A program made the translations under genes and the position numbers. The notes beneath the pieces were generated by a model. The model was not told where the DNA came from and made no database searches. It saw only the letters and a program-made list of their open reading frames with translations. Shown here piece after piece: positions 57,041-64,000 of a stretch of 64,000 bases of DNA. Position 1 is the stretch's first letter. Each line of letters starts with the position of its first letter. The stretch covers positions 17,410 through 81,409 of the forward strand of contig NZ_PKEK01000071.1 of assembly GCF_002863225.1 (NCBI RefSeq). Reading direction: 5' to 3'. The stretch comes from Mycobacterium sp. (GTDB lineage Bacteria; Actinomycetota; Actinomycetes; Mycobacteriales; Mycobacteriaceae).

Positions 57041-58021
57041 CTAGGCGTCTCCGTCGAAAAGCCCTGTGACTGAACCATTTTCGAAGACCGCGCGGATGGT
57101 GCTGGCCAGCAGCGGTGCGATGGACAGCACGGTGAGTTGCGGGAACCGCTTTTCCTCGCCGATCGGCAGCGTGTTGGTGACGATGACCTCGCGGGCGCCG
57201 CAGGCCGCCAGCCGTTCGGCGGCCGGATCGGACAGCACGCCGTGGGTGGCCGCGATGATCACGTCCTTGGCGCCGTCGTCGTGCAGCAGTTTCACCGCGC
57301 CCGCGATGGTGCCGCCGGTGTCGATCATGTCGTCGATCAGCACGCAGGTCTTTCCGGCGACCTCGCCGACCACCCGGTTGGACACCACCTGGTTGGGCAC
57401 CCTCGGGTCGCGGGTCTTGTGGATGAACGCTAGCGGAACGCCGCCCAGCGCGTCGGCCCATTTCTCGGCGATGCGCACCCGGCCGGAGTCAGGGGAGACG
57501 ACGACCATGTTGCCGTCCGGGTAGTTGTCGCCGATGTAGCCGGTCAGCAGGTTCTGTCCACGCATGTGGTCGACCGGCCCGTCGAAGAAGCCCTGGATCT
57601 GGTCGGTGTGCAGATCGACGGTCACGATCCGGTCGGCGCCGGCCGTCTTCAGCAGATCGGCGACCAGGCGGGCCGAGATCGGTTCGCGCCCACGGTGTTT
57701 CTTGTCCTGGCGGGCATAGGGGTAGAACGGCAATACCGCCGTGATCCGCTTGGCGCTGCCGCGCTTGAGCGCGTCGATCATGATCAGCGATTCCATCAGC
57801 CAGTCGTTCACCGGTGCCGGAGCGGACTGCAGGACGAAGGCGTCGCAACCGCGCACCGACTCGTTGAAGCGGACGAAGATCTCGCCGTTGGCGAACTCGC
57901 GTGCGGTCTGCGCCGTGACGTGGGTGTCGAGTTCCTTGGCGACTTGCTCGGCCAGCTCGGGATGGGCGCGGCCGGAGAAGAGCATCAGATTCTTGCGGTT
58001 ATCGGTCCAGTCGTAGCTCAC
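57041..58021 (-). CDS. prsA: Ribose-phosphate pyrophosphokinase
   Basis: 326 residues. Makes PRPP for nucleotides, His, Trp and, in mycobacteria, the arabinan donor DPA. Motifs: FPNGE-like FANGEIFVRFNESVRGCDAF, PYARQDKKHRGREPIS, DLHTDQIQGFFDGPVDH, VVSPDSGRVRIAEKWA and the PRPP loop CVLIDDMIDTGGT. Same order as Mtb Rv1017c, downstream of glmU. Confidence 0.95.
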   Translation of the reverse strand: MSYDWTDNRKNLMLFSGRAHPELAEQVAKELDTHVTAQTAREFANGEIFVRFNESVRGCDAFVLQSAPAPVNDWLMESLIMIDALKRGSAKRITAVLPFYPYARQDKKHRGREPISARLVADLLKTAGADRIVTVDLHTDQIQGFFDGPVDHMRGQNLLTGYIGDNYPDGNMVVVSPDSGRVRIAEKWADALGGVPLAFIHKTRDPRVPNQVVSNRVVGEVAGKTCVLIDDMIDTGGTIAGAVKLLHDDGAKDVIIAATHGVLSDPAAERLAACGAREVIVTNTLPIGEEKRFPQLTVLSIAPLLASTIRAVFENGSVTGLFDGDA

Positions 58022-58065
58022 GCGCTGCCCTTACTGATTCGAATCGGATGGCTGCCATTGGAATA

Positions 58066-59574
58066 CTAGGTGGTCTCTGTGGGTCCGGACGGCGAGTCAT
58101 CGCCGTCGGGCGGTTCAGGGGTGCTTTCCGATCGGGCTTGAGCGGCGGCCTGGGCGGCCGCGCTGCCGGGCCGTTTGCGCTCCACCCATCCTTCGATGTT
58201 GCGCTGCTGACCGCCCGAGACCGCCAGCGCGCCGGGCGGGACGTCCTCGCGCAGCACCGTGCCGGCCCCGGTGTAGGCGCCGTCACCGACGGTGACCGGG
58301 GCGACGAACATGGTGTCCGAGCCGGTGCGGACGTGCGAGCCGACCGTCGTGCGATGCTTGGAGGTGCCGTCGTAGTTGACGAACACGCTGGACGCCCCGA
58401 TGTTGCTGTGTTCGCCGATGTCGGCGTCGCCGACGTAGGTCAGGTGCGGCACCTTGGTGCCGGCGCCGATCACGGAATTCTTCGTCTCGACGAAGGCGCC
58501 CAGCTTTCCCTGGGTGCCCAGCACCGAACCGGGCCGCAGGTAGGTGAACGGCCCGACCACCGCGCCGTCGCCGATCACGGCCTCGCTGCCGTGGGTGCGG
58601 ACCACGGAGGCGCCGTCGCCGACGGAGACGTCGGACAGCGTGGTGTCCGGCCCGACGGTGCAGCGGCCGCCGATGCGGGTGCGGCCGAGCAGCTGGGTTC
58701 CAGGCTGGATGACGGTGTCGCGGCCGATGCTGACGTCGACGTCGATCCAGGTCGTGGCCGGGTCGACGACGGTGACCCCGGCCAATTGGTGGGCCGCGAC
58801 GATGCGCCGGTTCAGCTCCGCGGCCAGCTCGGACAGCTGCACCCGGTTGTTGACACCGGCCACCAGCGAGCTGTCGTCGACGTGGCGGGCCTGCACCACC
58901 TGTCCGTCCTGCCGGACGATCGCGATGACGTCGGTCAAATACAGCTCCTGCTGGGCGTTGTCGGCCGACAACCGGCTCAGCGCCGAGCGCAGCGCGGCGA
59001 TGTCGAACGCGTAGACGCCGGCGTTGACCTCGCGGATCTCCTGCTGGGACGGCGTCGCGTCGGCCTGCTCGACGATCGCGATCACCTCGTGGTCCTGGGT
59101 CCGCAGGGTGCGGCCGTAGCCGGTCGGGTCGCTCAAGGTGGTGGTCAGCACGGTGACCGCGGCGCCCCGGGAGTTGTGCGCGGCAACCAGGTCGGCCAGT
59201 GTGTCGGCGTCGAGCAGCGGGATATCGCCGGAGGTGACGACGACGACGCCGTGGAAGTCGTCGGGCAGCGCGGACAATCCGCACAGCACCGCGTGGCCGG
59301 TGCCGAGTTGCTGGTCCTGCGTCGCCGTGTCGATGGGCCGGCCCAGCGTTTCGGCCAGTTCGCTGAGGGACTGTTCGATCCGCTGGTGGTCGCGGCCCAA
59401 CACCACGACCAGGTGCTGAGGCGCCATCTTGGCGATCGCATGCAGCGAGTGAGCCAGCATGCTGCGGCCGGCCAGGGTATGGAGCACTTTCGGAATGTCA
59501 GACCGCATCCGGGTTCCGGCCCCGGCCGCCAGGACGAGGACCGCTGATTCGCCGTGCTCAGTCGTTCCGGCCAT
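58066..59574 (-). CDS. glmU: Bifunctional GlcN-1-P acetyltransferase / GlcNAc-1-P uridylyltransferase
   Basis: 502 residues. N-terminal pyrophosphorylase (about 1-240): LVLAAGAGTRMRSDIPKVLHTLAGRSML and GVVVVTSGDIPLLD. C-terminal left-handed beta helix (about 255-460): DPATTWIDVDVSIGRDTVIQPGTQLLGRTRIG, RPGSVLGTQGKLGAFVETKNS, and the catalytic His in VNYDGTSKHRTTVG. The Pro/Ser/Glu-rich tail is typical of mycobacteria. It makes UDP-GlcNAc for peptidoglycan and arabinogalactan. First gene of the leftward run. Confidence 0.96.
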   Translation of the reverse strand: MAGTTEHGESAVLVLAAGAGTRMRSDIPKVLHTLAGRSMLAHSLHAIAKMAPQHLVVVLGRDHQRIEQSLSELAETLGRPIDTATQDQQLGTGHAVLCGLSALPDDFHGVVVVTSGDIPLLDADTLADLVAAHNSRGAAVTVLTTTLSDPTGYGRTLRTQDHEVIAIVEQADATPSQQEIREVNAGVYAFDIAALRSALSRLSADNAQQELYLTDVIAIVRQDGQVVQARHVDDSSLVAGVNNRVQLSELAAELNRRIVAAHQLAGVTVVDPATTWIDVDVSIGRDTVIQPGTQLLGRTRIGGRCTVGPDTTLSDVSVGDGASVVRTHGSEAVIGDGAVVGPFTYLRPGSVLGTQGKLGAFVETKNSVIGAGTKVPHLTYVGDADIGEHSNIGASSVFVNYDGTSKHRTTVGSHVRTGSDTMFVAPVTVGDGAYTGAGTVLREDVPPGALAVSGGQQRNIEGWVERKRPGSAAAQAAAQARSESTPEPPDGDDSPSGPTETT

Positions 59575-59636
59575 CCACCCCTCCCTCGCTTGTGCCGCTA
59601 CCCGCTCAGCGTGTCATTATCCGCACGCCTGCGGCA

Positions 59637-59660
59637 AAACCGACCGCCTACGGCCGGTTT
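59637..59660. promoter_or_regulatory. Hairpin upstream of PAS copy 2
   Basis: Ten-base arms AAACCGACCG / CGGCCGGTTT with one mismatch and a 4-base loop, 15 bases before the PAS start and about 60 before glmU on the other strand. A smaller stem (CCGCA / TGCGG) precedes it. Operator or terminator; cannot tell. Confidence 0.35.
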
Positions 59661-59675
59661 CGGAAGAACATCGCG

Positions 59676-60095
59676 ATGGACAATAATCATCGGGTGGACC
59701 GACGACGAACCGTGCAGGCCAGCCCATCGCCGATCGAGGCGCTCAAGCAGCTGCCCGCGCTGGTTCTCCTGGAGCGGATTCCGGTTCCCACCCTCGCGGT
59801 ACTGCAGGACGGCACCATCGTCTTCGCCAACACGGCGTTCGCCGACATCCTGGGCCGGGACGCCGAAGAAGTCGTCAAGCTGAGGTTCTACGACATCTTC
59901 TACGGTGCGCTCGAAACGGAATCGGTGCTCTCGGTCGTCGACGGCCTGGCGAACATGGTCGTCGAGCTGGCGCACAAGGACGGCTCGACCGTGCGGGCGC
60001 TGATGAGCAGGTCCGCGCTGCGGCGGGCGGATGACGAAATCGCCCTGGCCACCTTCCAGGACCTCACCGAAGAGCTGTGGGCCAACGAGCAGTAG
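59676..60095 (+). CDS. Small stand-alone PAS-domain protein (copy 2)
   Basis: 139 residues from the ATG at 59676. A PAS domain (about 24-134) runs almost parallel to copy 1 at 13436: LPALVLLERIPVPTLAVLQDGTIVFANTAFADILGR, then ELAHKDGSTVRALMSRSAL and ADDEIALATFQDLTEELW. N-terminal 22 residues are basic (RVDRRRTVQ), like RRRKSQ in copy 1. It meets the TetR gene at 60098 with two bases between stops. Divergent from glmU. Confidence 0.75.
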   Translation: MDNNHRVDRRRTVQASPSPIEALKQLPALVLLERIPVPTLAVLQDGTIVFANTAFADILGRDAEEVVKLRFYDIFYGALETESVLSVVDGLANMVVELAHKDGSTVRALMSRSALRRADDEIALATFQDLTEELWANEQ

Positions 60096-60097
60096 AG

Positions 60098-60757
60098 CTA
60101 CGCCGGCTGGTCGGGCTCGACGTGGCGCAGCGCCTCGCGGGCCAGGAATTCGCGGTAGTAGCCCAGTGACGTCTCGGTGACGATCGCGGGAAACAGCAGC
60201 TCCCACATGTAGGTCAGGCGGCGGACCAGGTCGTTGCCGTCGCCGGTGTTCTGGCCCATCATCCGGGCGCCGAACGTCGCGCCGATGATCGACTCGCTGA
60301 CCAGCCGGGGGTCGAGTTCTTCGCGAATGTCGCCTTCGGCGATCGCCCGGCGGGCTTCCGCCGTCACCGCCTCGATCCAGGCGACGTAGGCCTTGCCGGC
60401 GCTGTCGTTGAACTTCCCGAACGCCAGGGTGAGCTGTTCGGCGGTGCGCACGACCCTGTTGGTGGCGAACAGATCCGCGGTGACGAAGGTGCCGTGCAGG
60501 ATGTTCTCCAGCGCCGGCGAGAACGAGTCCGACATCGCGCCCAGTTCTGATACCACCAGGTTGGCACCGTCATCGATGATGGCCGTCGCCAGCGCCTCCA
60601 TCGAATCGAAGTGGTGGTAGAAGGCGCCCTTGGTCATGCCGGTCCGCTCGATGATCGCGCCGCGATCAGCGGACGCGAAGCCGACTTCGGTGAAAACGTC
60701 GACCGCGGCTTCGAGGATCTTTCGCCGTGTCGCTTCCGATCGAACCTGGCGGGCCAT
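60098..60757 (-). CDS. TetR regulator of the ScbR-like class (Rv1019-like)
   Basis: 219 residues. HTH (about 9-56): EATRRKILEAAVDVFTEVGFASADRGAIIERTGMTKGAFYHHFDSMEALATAIIDDG. The C-terminal domain has PALENILHGTFVTADLF and ends ETSLGYYREFLAREALR, as I recall for Mtb Rv1019, which holds the same place after glmU. It lies between PAS copy 2 (convergent) and another TetR gene, 115 bases upstream on the same strand. Confidence 0.85.
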   Translation of the reverse strand: MARQVRSEATRRKILEAAVDVFTEVGFASADRGAIIERTGMTKGAFYHHFDSMEALATAIIDDGANLVVSELGAMSDSFSPALENILHGTFVTADLFATNRVVRTAEQLTLAFGKFNDSAGKAYVAWIEAVTAEARRAIAEGDIREELDPRLVSESIIGATFGARMMGQNTGDGNDLVRRLTYMWELLFPAIVTETSLGYYREFLAREALRHVEPDQPA

Positions 60758-60872
60758 CGATTAATCCCTCCGGAATTCCGCTCTCATCGTCCGAACCGTC
60801 GGTTGTAACTCTGATGTGGCAGCGCAGCCTAACAGGCGGGTCGACGGCCGGTGGCCCGGTGTGGTGGTCACC

Positions 60873-61541
60873 TCAGCCCGCCAGCGCCGACGTGCTTCCG
60901 ATCGCGATCCTGGTCCGTCGCTTGATGAACTGGCGGAAGTAGTCGACCCGCTCGGGACGGACGAAGCCGGGCAGCATCAGCGCCCACATCTTCTCGAATT
61001 CGCTGAGGAAGTGGCCGGGTTCGTCGAGGTCGGCGGTTTGTCGCAGACCCATGTAGGACGAAGCCAGCCGGCGTCCCACGTCTCGGGGGTCGGTGTCGTC
61101 GGCGACGTCACCTTCGCCGATCCCACGCTGCACGGCGACCGAGAGGTTGTCGATCCAACTGCGATGCAACTTGGTCTGCAGTCCTTCGACCCGGCCGATG
61201 GATTCGACCAGATGTAGAGCCGCTCGGGATATCTCCTCGCGGATGTCGCGGACCGCCAGCTGGTAGGAGAAGTCGATCAGCGTCTCGATGCCGGACAGTT
61301 TCCGGGCGAGCAGTTCATGGATCGCTTCTTCGGATCGGGCGATCTGGTGGTCGATGATCGCCAGCGCCAGAGCGTGCTTGGAGCGGAAGTGGAAATACAT
61401 TGCGCCCTTGGTCAATTCGGCTTCGGCGAGCACGTCGTCGAGGCCGACCTGATGGAAGGGGAGCTGGGCGAATTTGCGTGCGGCAGCGCGCAGGATCTGC
61501 TGGCGTGTGGAATCGGCGCGAGTGTCGGTCGACTCGGTCAT
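60873..61541 (-). CDS. TetR regulator, gamma-butyrolactone-receptor-like (copy 2)
   Basis: 222 residues from ATG 61541; a frame open to 61814 lacks support. RQQILRAAARKFAQLPFHQVGLDDVLAEAELTKGAMYFHFRSKHALALAIIDHQ matches the TetR protein at 13844 almost residue for residue, and the ends agree too (YFRQFIKRRTRIAI against YFGQFLKRRTALAI). So this is the paralogue of copy 1, again near a PAS gene. The ligand domain is more divergent than the HTH, which suggests the same operator class with different signals. Confidence 0.85.
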   Translation of the reverse strand: MTESTDTRADSTRQQILRAAARKFAQLPFHQVGLDDVLAEAELTKGAMYFHFRSKHALALAIIDHQIARSEEAIHELLARKLSGIETLIDFSYQLAVRDIREEISRAALHLVESIGRVEGLQTKLHRSWIDNLSVAVQRGIGEGDVADDTDPRDVGRRLASSYMGLRQTADLDEPGHFLSEFEKMWALMLPGFVRPERVDYFRQFIKRRTRIAIGSTSALAG

Positions 61542-61975
61542 CGTGGGCCACCTAGTGCTGCTCCGCCGCGGGCGCCCGGCAGTAGGCCCCGGTCTCGAGG
61601 CGTTGTCGGGCAAGCGCGGCTGGCGCCCCACTGGCTTGAGGCGCGGTCGGACGAGCGTTGACGGGCCCCTTGTTTCGAGGCGCAGTAGTTCGAGCTTAGT
61701 GCAATTACGGTCTGCAAATCGCGATCGACGCGGCGCGCAGGCTGCGCGGGCCGCTTCGACGCTCAGTCGGTATGTGGTCATAGGAAACGTACAGATTTCG
61801 ACCGAGTTTATCAAGTGTTAACGACGTTTAGTTTGATCTGGCCTTCACACCATGCAAAAAGTATGTAATAGTGCTCTCAACAAGAAGGTGGGTTTGTTCG
61901 GCGAGTGGCCTGAGTGTCGCAGCAGGAGCACCCGTCCCGCGGGCCGAGATCGATGAGTGTTTATGAGGAGAGCAC
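61542..61975. other. Upstream region of the PE-PPE-Esx cassette
   Basis: 434 bases with no gene. The right part is AT-rich (TTTATCAAGTGTTAACGACG about 61808; CATGCAAAAAGTATGTAATAG about 61852), and the latter could hold the promoter of the cassette. TATGAGGAGAGCAC before the PE ATG is a good ribosome site. The left part holds the upstream control region of the TetR gene. Confidence 0.45.
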
Positions 61976-62275
61976 ATGTCGTACGTAACCACACAGCCGG
62001 AGTCGCTGGCCGAAGCAGCTGACAGCCTGGCGGGCATCGGCGCCGGAGTGAAGGCCGAGAACGCCGCGGCCGCGGCGCCGACCATTGGGGTCCAGGCACC
62101 CGCCGCCGACCAGGTCTCGATCCTGACCGCCGCGCAGTTCGTCGTGCACGCCAACCTGTACCAATCGGTGAGCGCGCAGGCTGCGGCGGTGCACGAGTTG
62201 CTGGTCAACACGCTGCAGGCCAGCTCCGGCTCCTACGCCGCCACCGAAGCCGCCAACGCGGCGGCGGCTCGCTAG
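61976..62275 (+). CDS. PE8: PE-family protein
   Basis: 99 residues, a bare PE domain. SYVTTQPESLAEAADSLAGIG with the PE motif near residues 8-9, then helices ending SSGSYAATEAANAAAA, which holds the Y-x-x-x-E type VII export signal. It forms a helical pair with the PPE protein encoded nine bases downstream. Position after Rv1019-like genes and the partner genes fit PE8. Exported by ESX-5, by inference. Confidence 0.85.
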   Translation: MSYVTTQPESLAEAADSLAGIGAGVKAENAAAAAPTIGVQAPAADQVSILTAAQFVVHANLYQSVSAQAAAVHELLVNTLQASSGSYAATEAANAAAAR

Positions 62276-62284
62276 GGCCGCACC

Positions 62285-63685
62285 ATGGATTTCGGCGCTT
62301 TTCCGCCTGAGATCAACTCGGGGCTGATGTACTCCGGGCCCGGATCGAGCACGATCCTCGGCGCCGCATCGGCGTGGGACGGCCTGGCCTCCGAGCTGCA
62401 CTCGGCCGCCGCATCGTCTGAGTCGCTGATCAGTGCTCTGACCGGCGGCCCGTGGCAGGGTCCGTCCGCGACGGCGATGGCCGCCGCGGCCGCGCCCTAC
62501 CTCGACTGGATGACGTCCACCGCCACCCAGGCCGAGCAAGCGGCCAGCCAGGCCCGCTCGGCGGCGGGCGCCTACCACGTGGCTTTTGCGATGACGGTGC
62601 CTCCGGCGGTCATCGCGGCCAACCGGGCACAACTCATGACCCTGATCGCCACCAATTTCTTCGGGCAGAACACCCCGGCGATTGCGGCCACCGAAGCCCA
62701 GTACATGGAGATGTGGGCGCAGGACGCGACGGCGATGTACGGCTATGCCGACAATGCCGCTGCGGCATCGGTTTTCACGCCGTTCAGCGCGCCCCCGACG
62801 GTGGCCAACGCCGAAGGGCTGGCCAACCAAGCCGCGGCGGTGAATCAGGCCGCCGGCAACGCGCCGGGATCGGTGACGCAGACGATCACCAATGCGCTGC
62901 AGAGCATGACCTCGCCGGCCGCATCCACGTCGTCCGACTCGCTGCTGACCGACATTCTCAATGCGCTCGGACTCACCGGAACCGCATCGAGTGGTACCAC
63001 AAGCACGGTGAATCCCATCACCGGCGCGATCGACAGCGGGTCGCTGCTTCAGCAGATCATCGCCCAGACCGCAATTCTCCCAGGCTTTTTCGTCATGCAG
63101 ATGGGCGTCACCGCGCTGGCGCCGATGATCTACACCGCAGAGAACCAGGCGATGCAGCCGGTGGCAGCGGCTGCGGGTGGCGGCGAAGGAGCGGCTGCTG
63201 CTGCAGCGGGTGGTGCCGAAGGTGCTGCGGCCGCGGCCGGTGGAGCCGCAATGGAGCCGGCGTTCGGGGCGCAGGCGTGGGCCGGTGTGGGTGAGGGCGC
63301 CCAATTGGGACAGCTCTCGGTGCCGCAGAACTGGTTGTGGTCGGCCGCCCAGCCGATGGACGCCGTCGTCCCGATGGGCGCGCCGATCCTGATGCCGGCC
63401 AGCGGAATCGGCACCGCCGAGGGTGGTGCTCCGATGCTGCTCGGTGGCCTGCCGAGGGCTGCGGCTGCCGGTGCAGCAGCGGGGGCCGGTGCCGCCGCGG
63501 TGAAGTACGGGACGCGCTCGAAGGTGATGGCGCGCCCGCCGGCCGCCGGCTACCCGGCCGAAGAGTCGGCTCGCGTGGAGCCCGCCGCGTCAAACGGGCA
63601 GATCCCGAACGGCCACGCGCCGCAGGGGTACCGACCAGCAATTGTCTACGTGCCCGCCAACGGCACCGCGCCGGCGACGAACTAG
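62285..63685 (+). CDS. PPE15: PPE-family protein, SVP subgroup
   Basis: 466 residues. The PPE domain (about 1-175) starts MDFGAFPPEINSGLMYSGPGS with the W-x-G motif in GPWQGPSA. The middle is Thr/Ser/Ala-rich. The region near 345-355 reads GQLSVPQNW, the G-x-x-SVP-x-x-W signature of the PPE-SVP subgroup, followed by an Ala/Gly stretch and the tail QGYRPAIVYVPANG. SVP proteins are classic ESX-5 substrates. Identity with PPE15 rests on gene order. Confidence 0.85.
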   Translation: MDFGAFPPEINSGLMYSGPGSSTILGAASAWDGLASELHSAAASSESLISALTGGPWQGPSATAMAAAAAPYLDWMTSTATQAEQAASQARSAAGAYHVAFAMTVPPAVIAANRAQLMTLIATNFFGQNTPAIAATEAQYMEMWAQDATAMYGYADNAAAASVFTPFSAPPTVANAEGLANQAAAVNQAAGNAPGSVTQTITNALQSMTSPAASTSSDSLLTDILNALGLTGTASSGTTSTVNPITGAIDSGSLLQQIIAQTAILPGFFVMQMGVTALAPMIYTAENQAMQPVAAAAGGGEGAAAAAAGGAEGAAAAAGGAAMEPAFGAQAWAGVGEGAQLGQLSVPQNWLWSAAQPMDAVVPMGAPILMPASGIGTAEGGAPMLLGGLPRAAAAGAAAGAGAAAVKYGTRSKVMARPPAAGYPAEESARVEPAASNGQIPNGHAPQGYRPAIVYVPANGTAPATN

Positions 63686-63721
63686 TTCGCCGTCAACCAT
63701 CAACTGAACCGAGGAGAGAAG

Positions 63722-64000
63722 ATGCCATCTCGCTTTATGACCGATCCGCACGAGATGCGGGCCATGGCAGGCCGTTTCGACGTCCACGCCCAGACCGTTG
63801 AGGACGAGGCCCGCAAGATGTGGGCCTCGAGCCAGAACATCGCCGGGGCCAGCTGGAGCGGTATGGCTCAGGCCACTTCCTACGACACCATGGGCCAGAT
63901 GAACACGGCCTTCCGCAACATCGTCAACATGCTGCACAGCGTGCGTGACGGGTTGATCCGCGACGCCAACAACTACGAGAGCCAAGAGCAGGCCTCGCAG
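63722..64000 (+). CDS. esxJ: EsxJ/EsxM-type WXG100 protein (3' end outside window)
   Basis: The 93 visible residues run to the last base. Typical MASRFMTDPH-like start (SRFMTDPHEMRAMAGRFDVHAQTVEDEARKMWASSQNI), WSG turn, then NIVNMLHSVRDGLIRDANNYESQEQASQ, with Y-x-x-x-E. Only the usual last few residues (QILSS in Mtb) are missing. GAGGAGAGAAG precedes the ATG. A partner of the EsxI/EsxN type is expected just beyond the window. Confidence 0.9.
   Translation, partial: MPSRFMTDPHEMRAMAGRFDVHAQTVEDEARKMWASSQNIAGASWSGMAQATSYDTMGQMNTAFRNIVNMLHSVRDGLIRDANNYESQEQASQ

Overview
The window is chromosomal DNA of a mycobacterium, most likely a slow-growing non-tuberculous species. High-GC coding, GTG/TTG starts and gene order all point there. 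The order matches what I remember of the M. tuberculosis H37Rv block Rv0994 to Rv1019: glp/moeA1, rimJ, glpR, tRNA-Ala, the cAMP-dependent acetyltransferase, pmt, rsmI, pabB, metG, tatD, rpfB, ksgA, ispE, pks16-like ligase, pth, rplY, lpqT, prsA, glmU. The right end holds a PE, a PPE with an SVP-type motif and an Esx gene resembling the PE8-PPE15-esxJ group. ESX-5 substrates of this kind are typical of slow growers. All gene names and orthologies are from memory and motif reading; no search was run.

Region by region. 1-3.2 kb: divisome locus (degenerate MoeA-like Glp, GNAT, membrane receptor GlpR) and tRNA-Ala(CGC). 3.2-31 kb: a block of about 28 kb lying between tRNA-Ala and the acetyltransferase gene, genes that sit close together in H37Rv. 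It holds a possible orphan immunity protein, an AT-richer lipoprotein gene, a small secreted chitin-binding-like protein, a CYP144-type P450, and a metal/metalloid section (kmtR plus CDF exporter, arsR, cadI, acr3). It continues with phoU, a PAS/TetR/DcpA (c-di-GMP) signalling group, and two facing gene sets (TetR-P450-amidohydrolase-M24-M24 against P450-crotonase-double CoA transferase-SDR-broken phosphotransferase) that look like an uncharacterised catabolic pathway.

31-39 kb: acetyltransferase Pat, two DUF5642-like lipoproteins, an AlkB-like protein, a tiny Cys-rich protein, a DUF559/AbiEi-like gene between two 15-bp direct repeats, then pmt, rsmI and pabB. A three-copy 57-bp MIRU-like tandem repeat sits at the start of rsmI, and each copy carries its own Shine-Dalgarno and GTG. 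39-43 kb: an ECF41 (SigJ-like) sigma factor with its oxidoreductase partner and a matching promoter, plus a TetR regulon. 43-50 kb: housekeeping genes, including rpfB behind a leader with a strong intrinsic terminator (riboswitch/attenuator).

50-60 kb: amidohydrolase, AraC regulator, SbtA-type bicarbonate transporter, then the leftward run glmU-prsA-arsC-lpqT-SDR-rplY-pth. arsC carries a one-base frameshift that fuses it on paper to lpqT. 60-64 kb: a second PAS/TetR module paralogous to the one at 13.4-14.5 kb, then the PE-PPE-Esx cassette, cut by the window end.

The two paralogous PAS plus TetR modules, one of them next to a c-di-GMP enzyme, are the best candidate here for an undescribed regulatory system. 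The start-codon-carrying tandem repeat and the convergent P450/CoA-transferase cluster come next.
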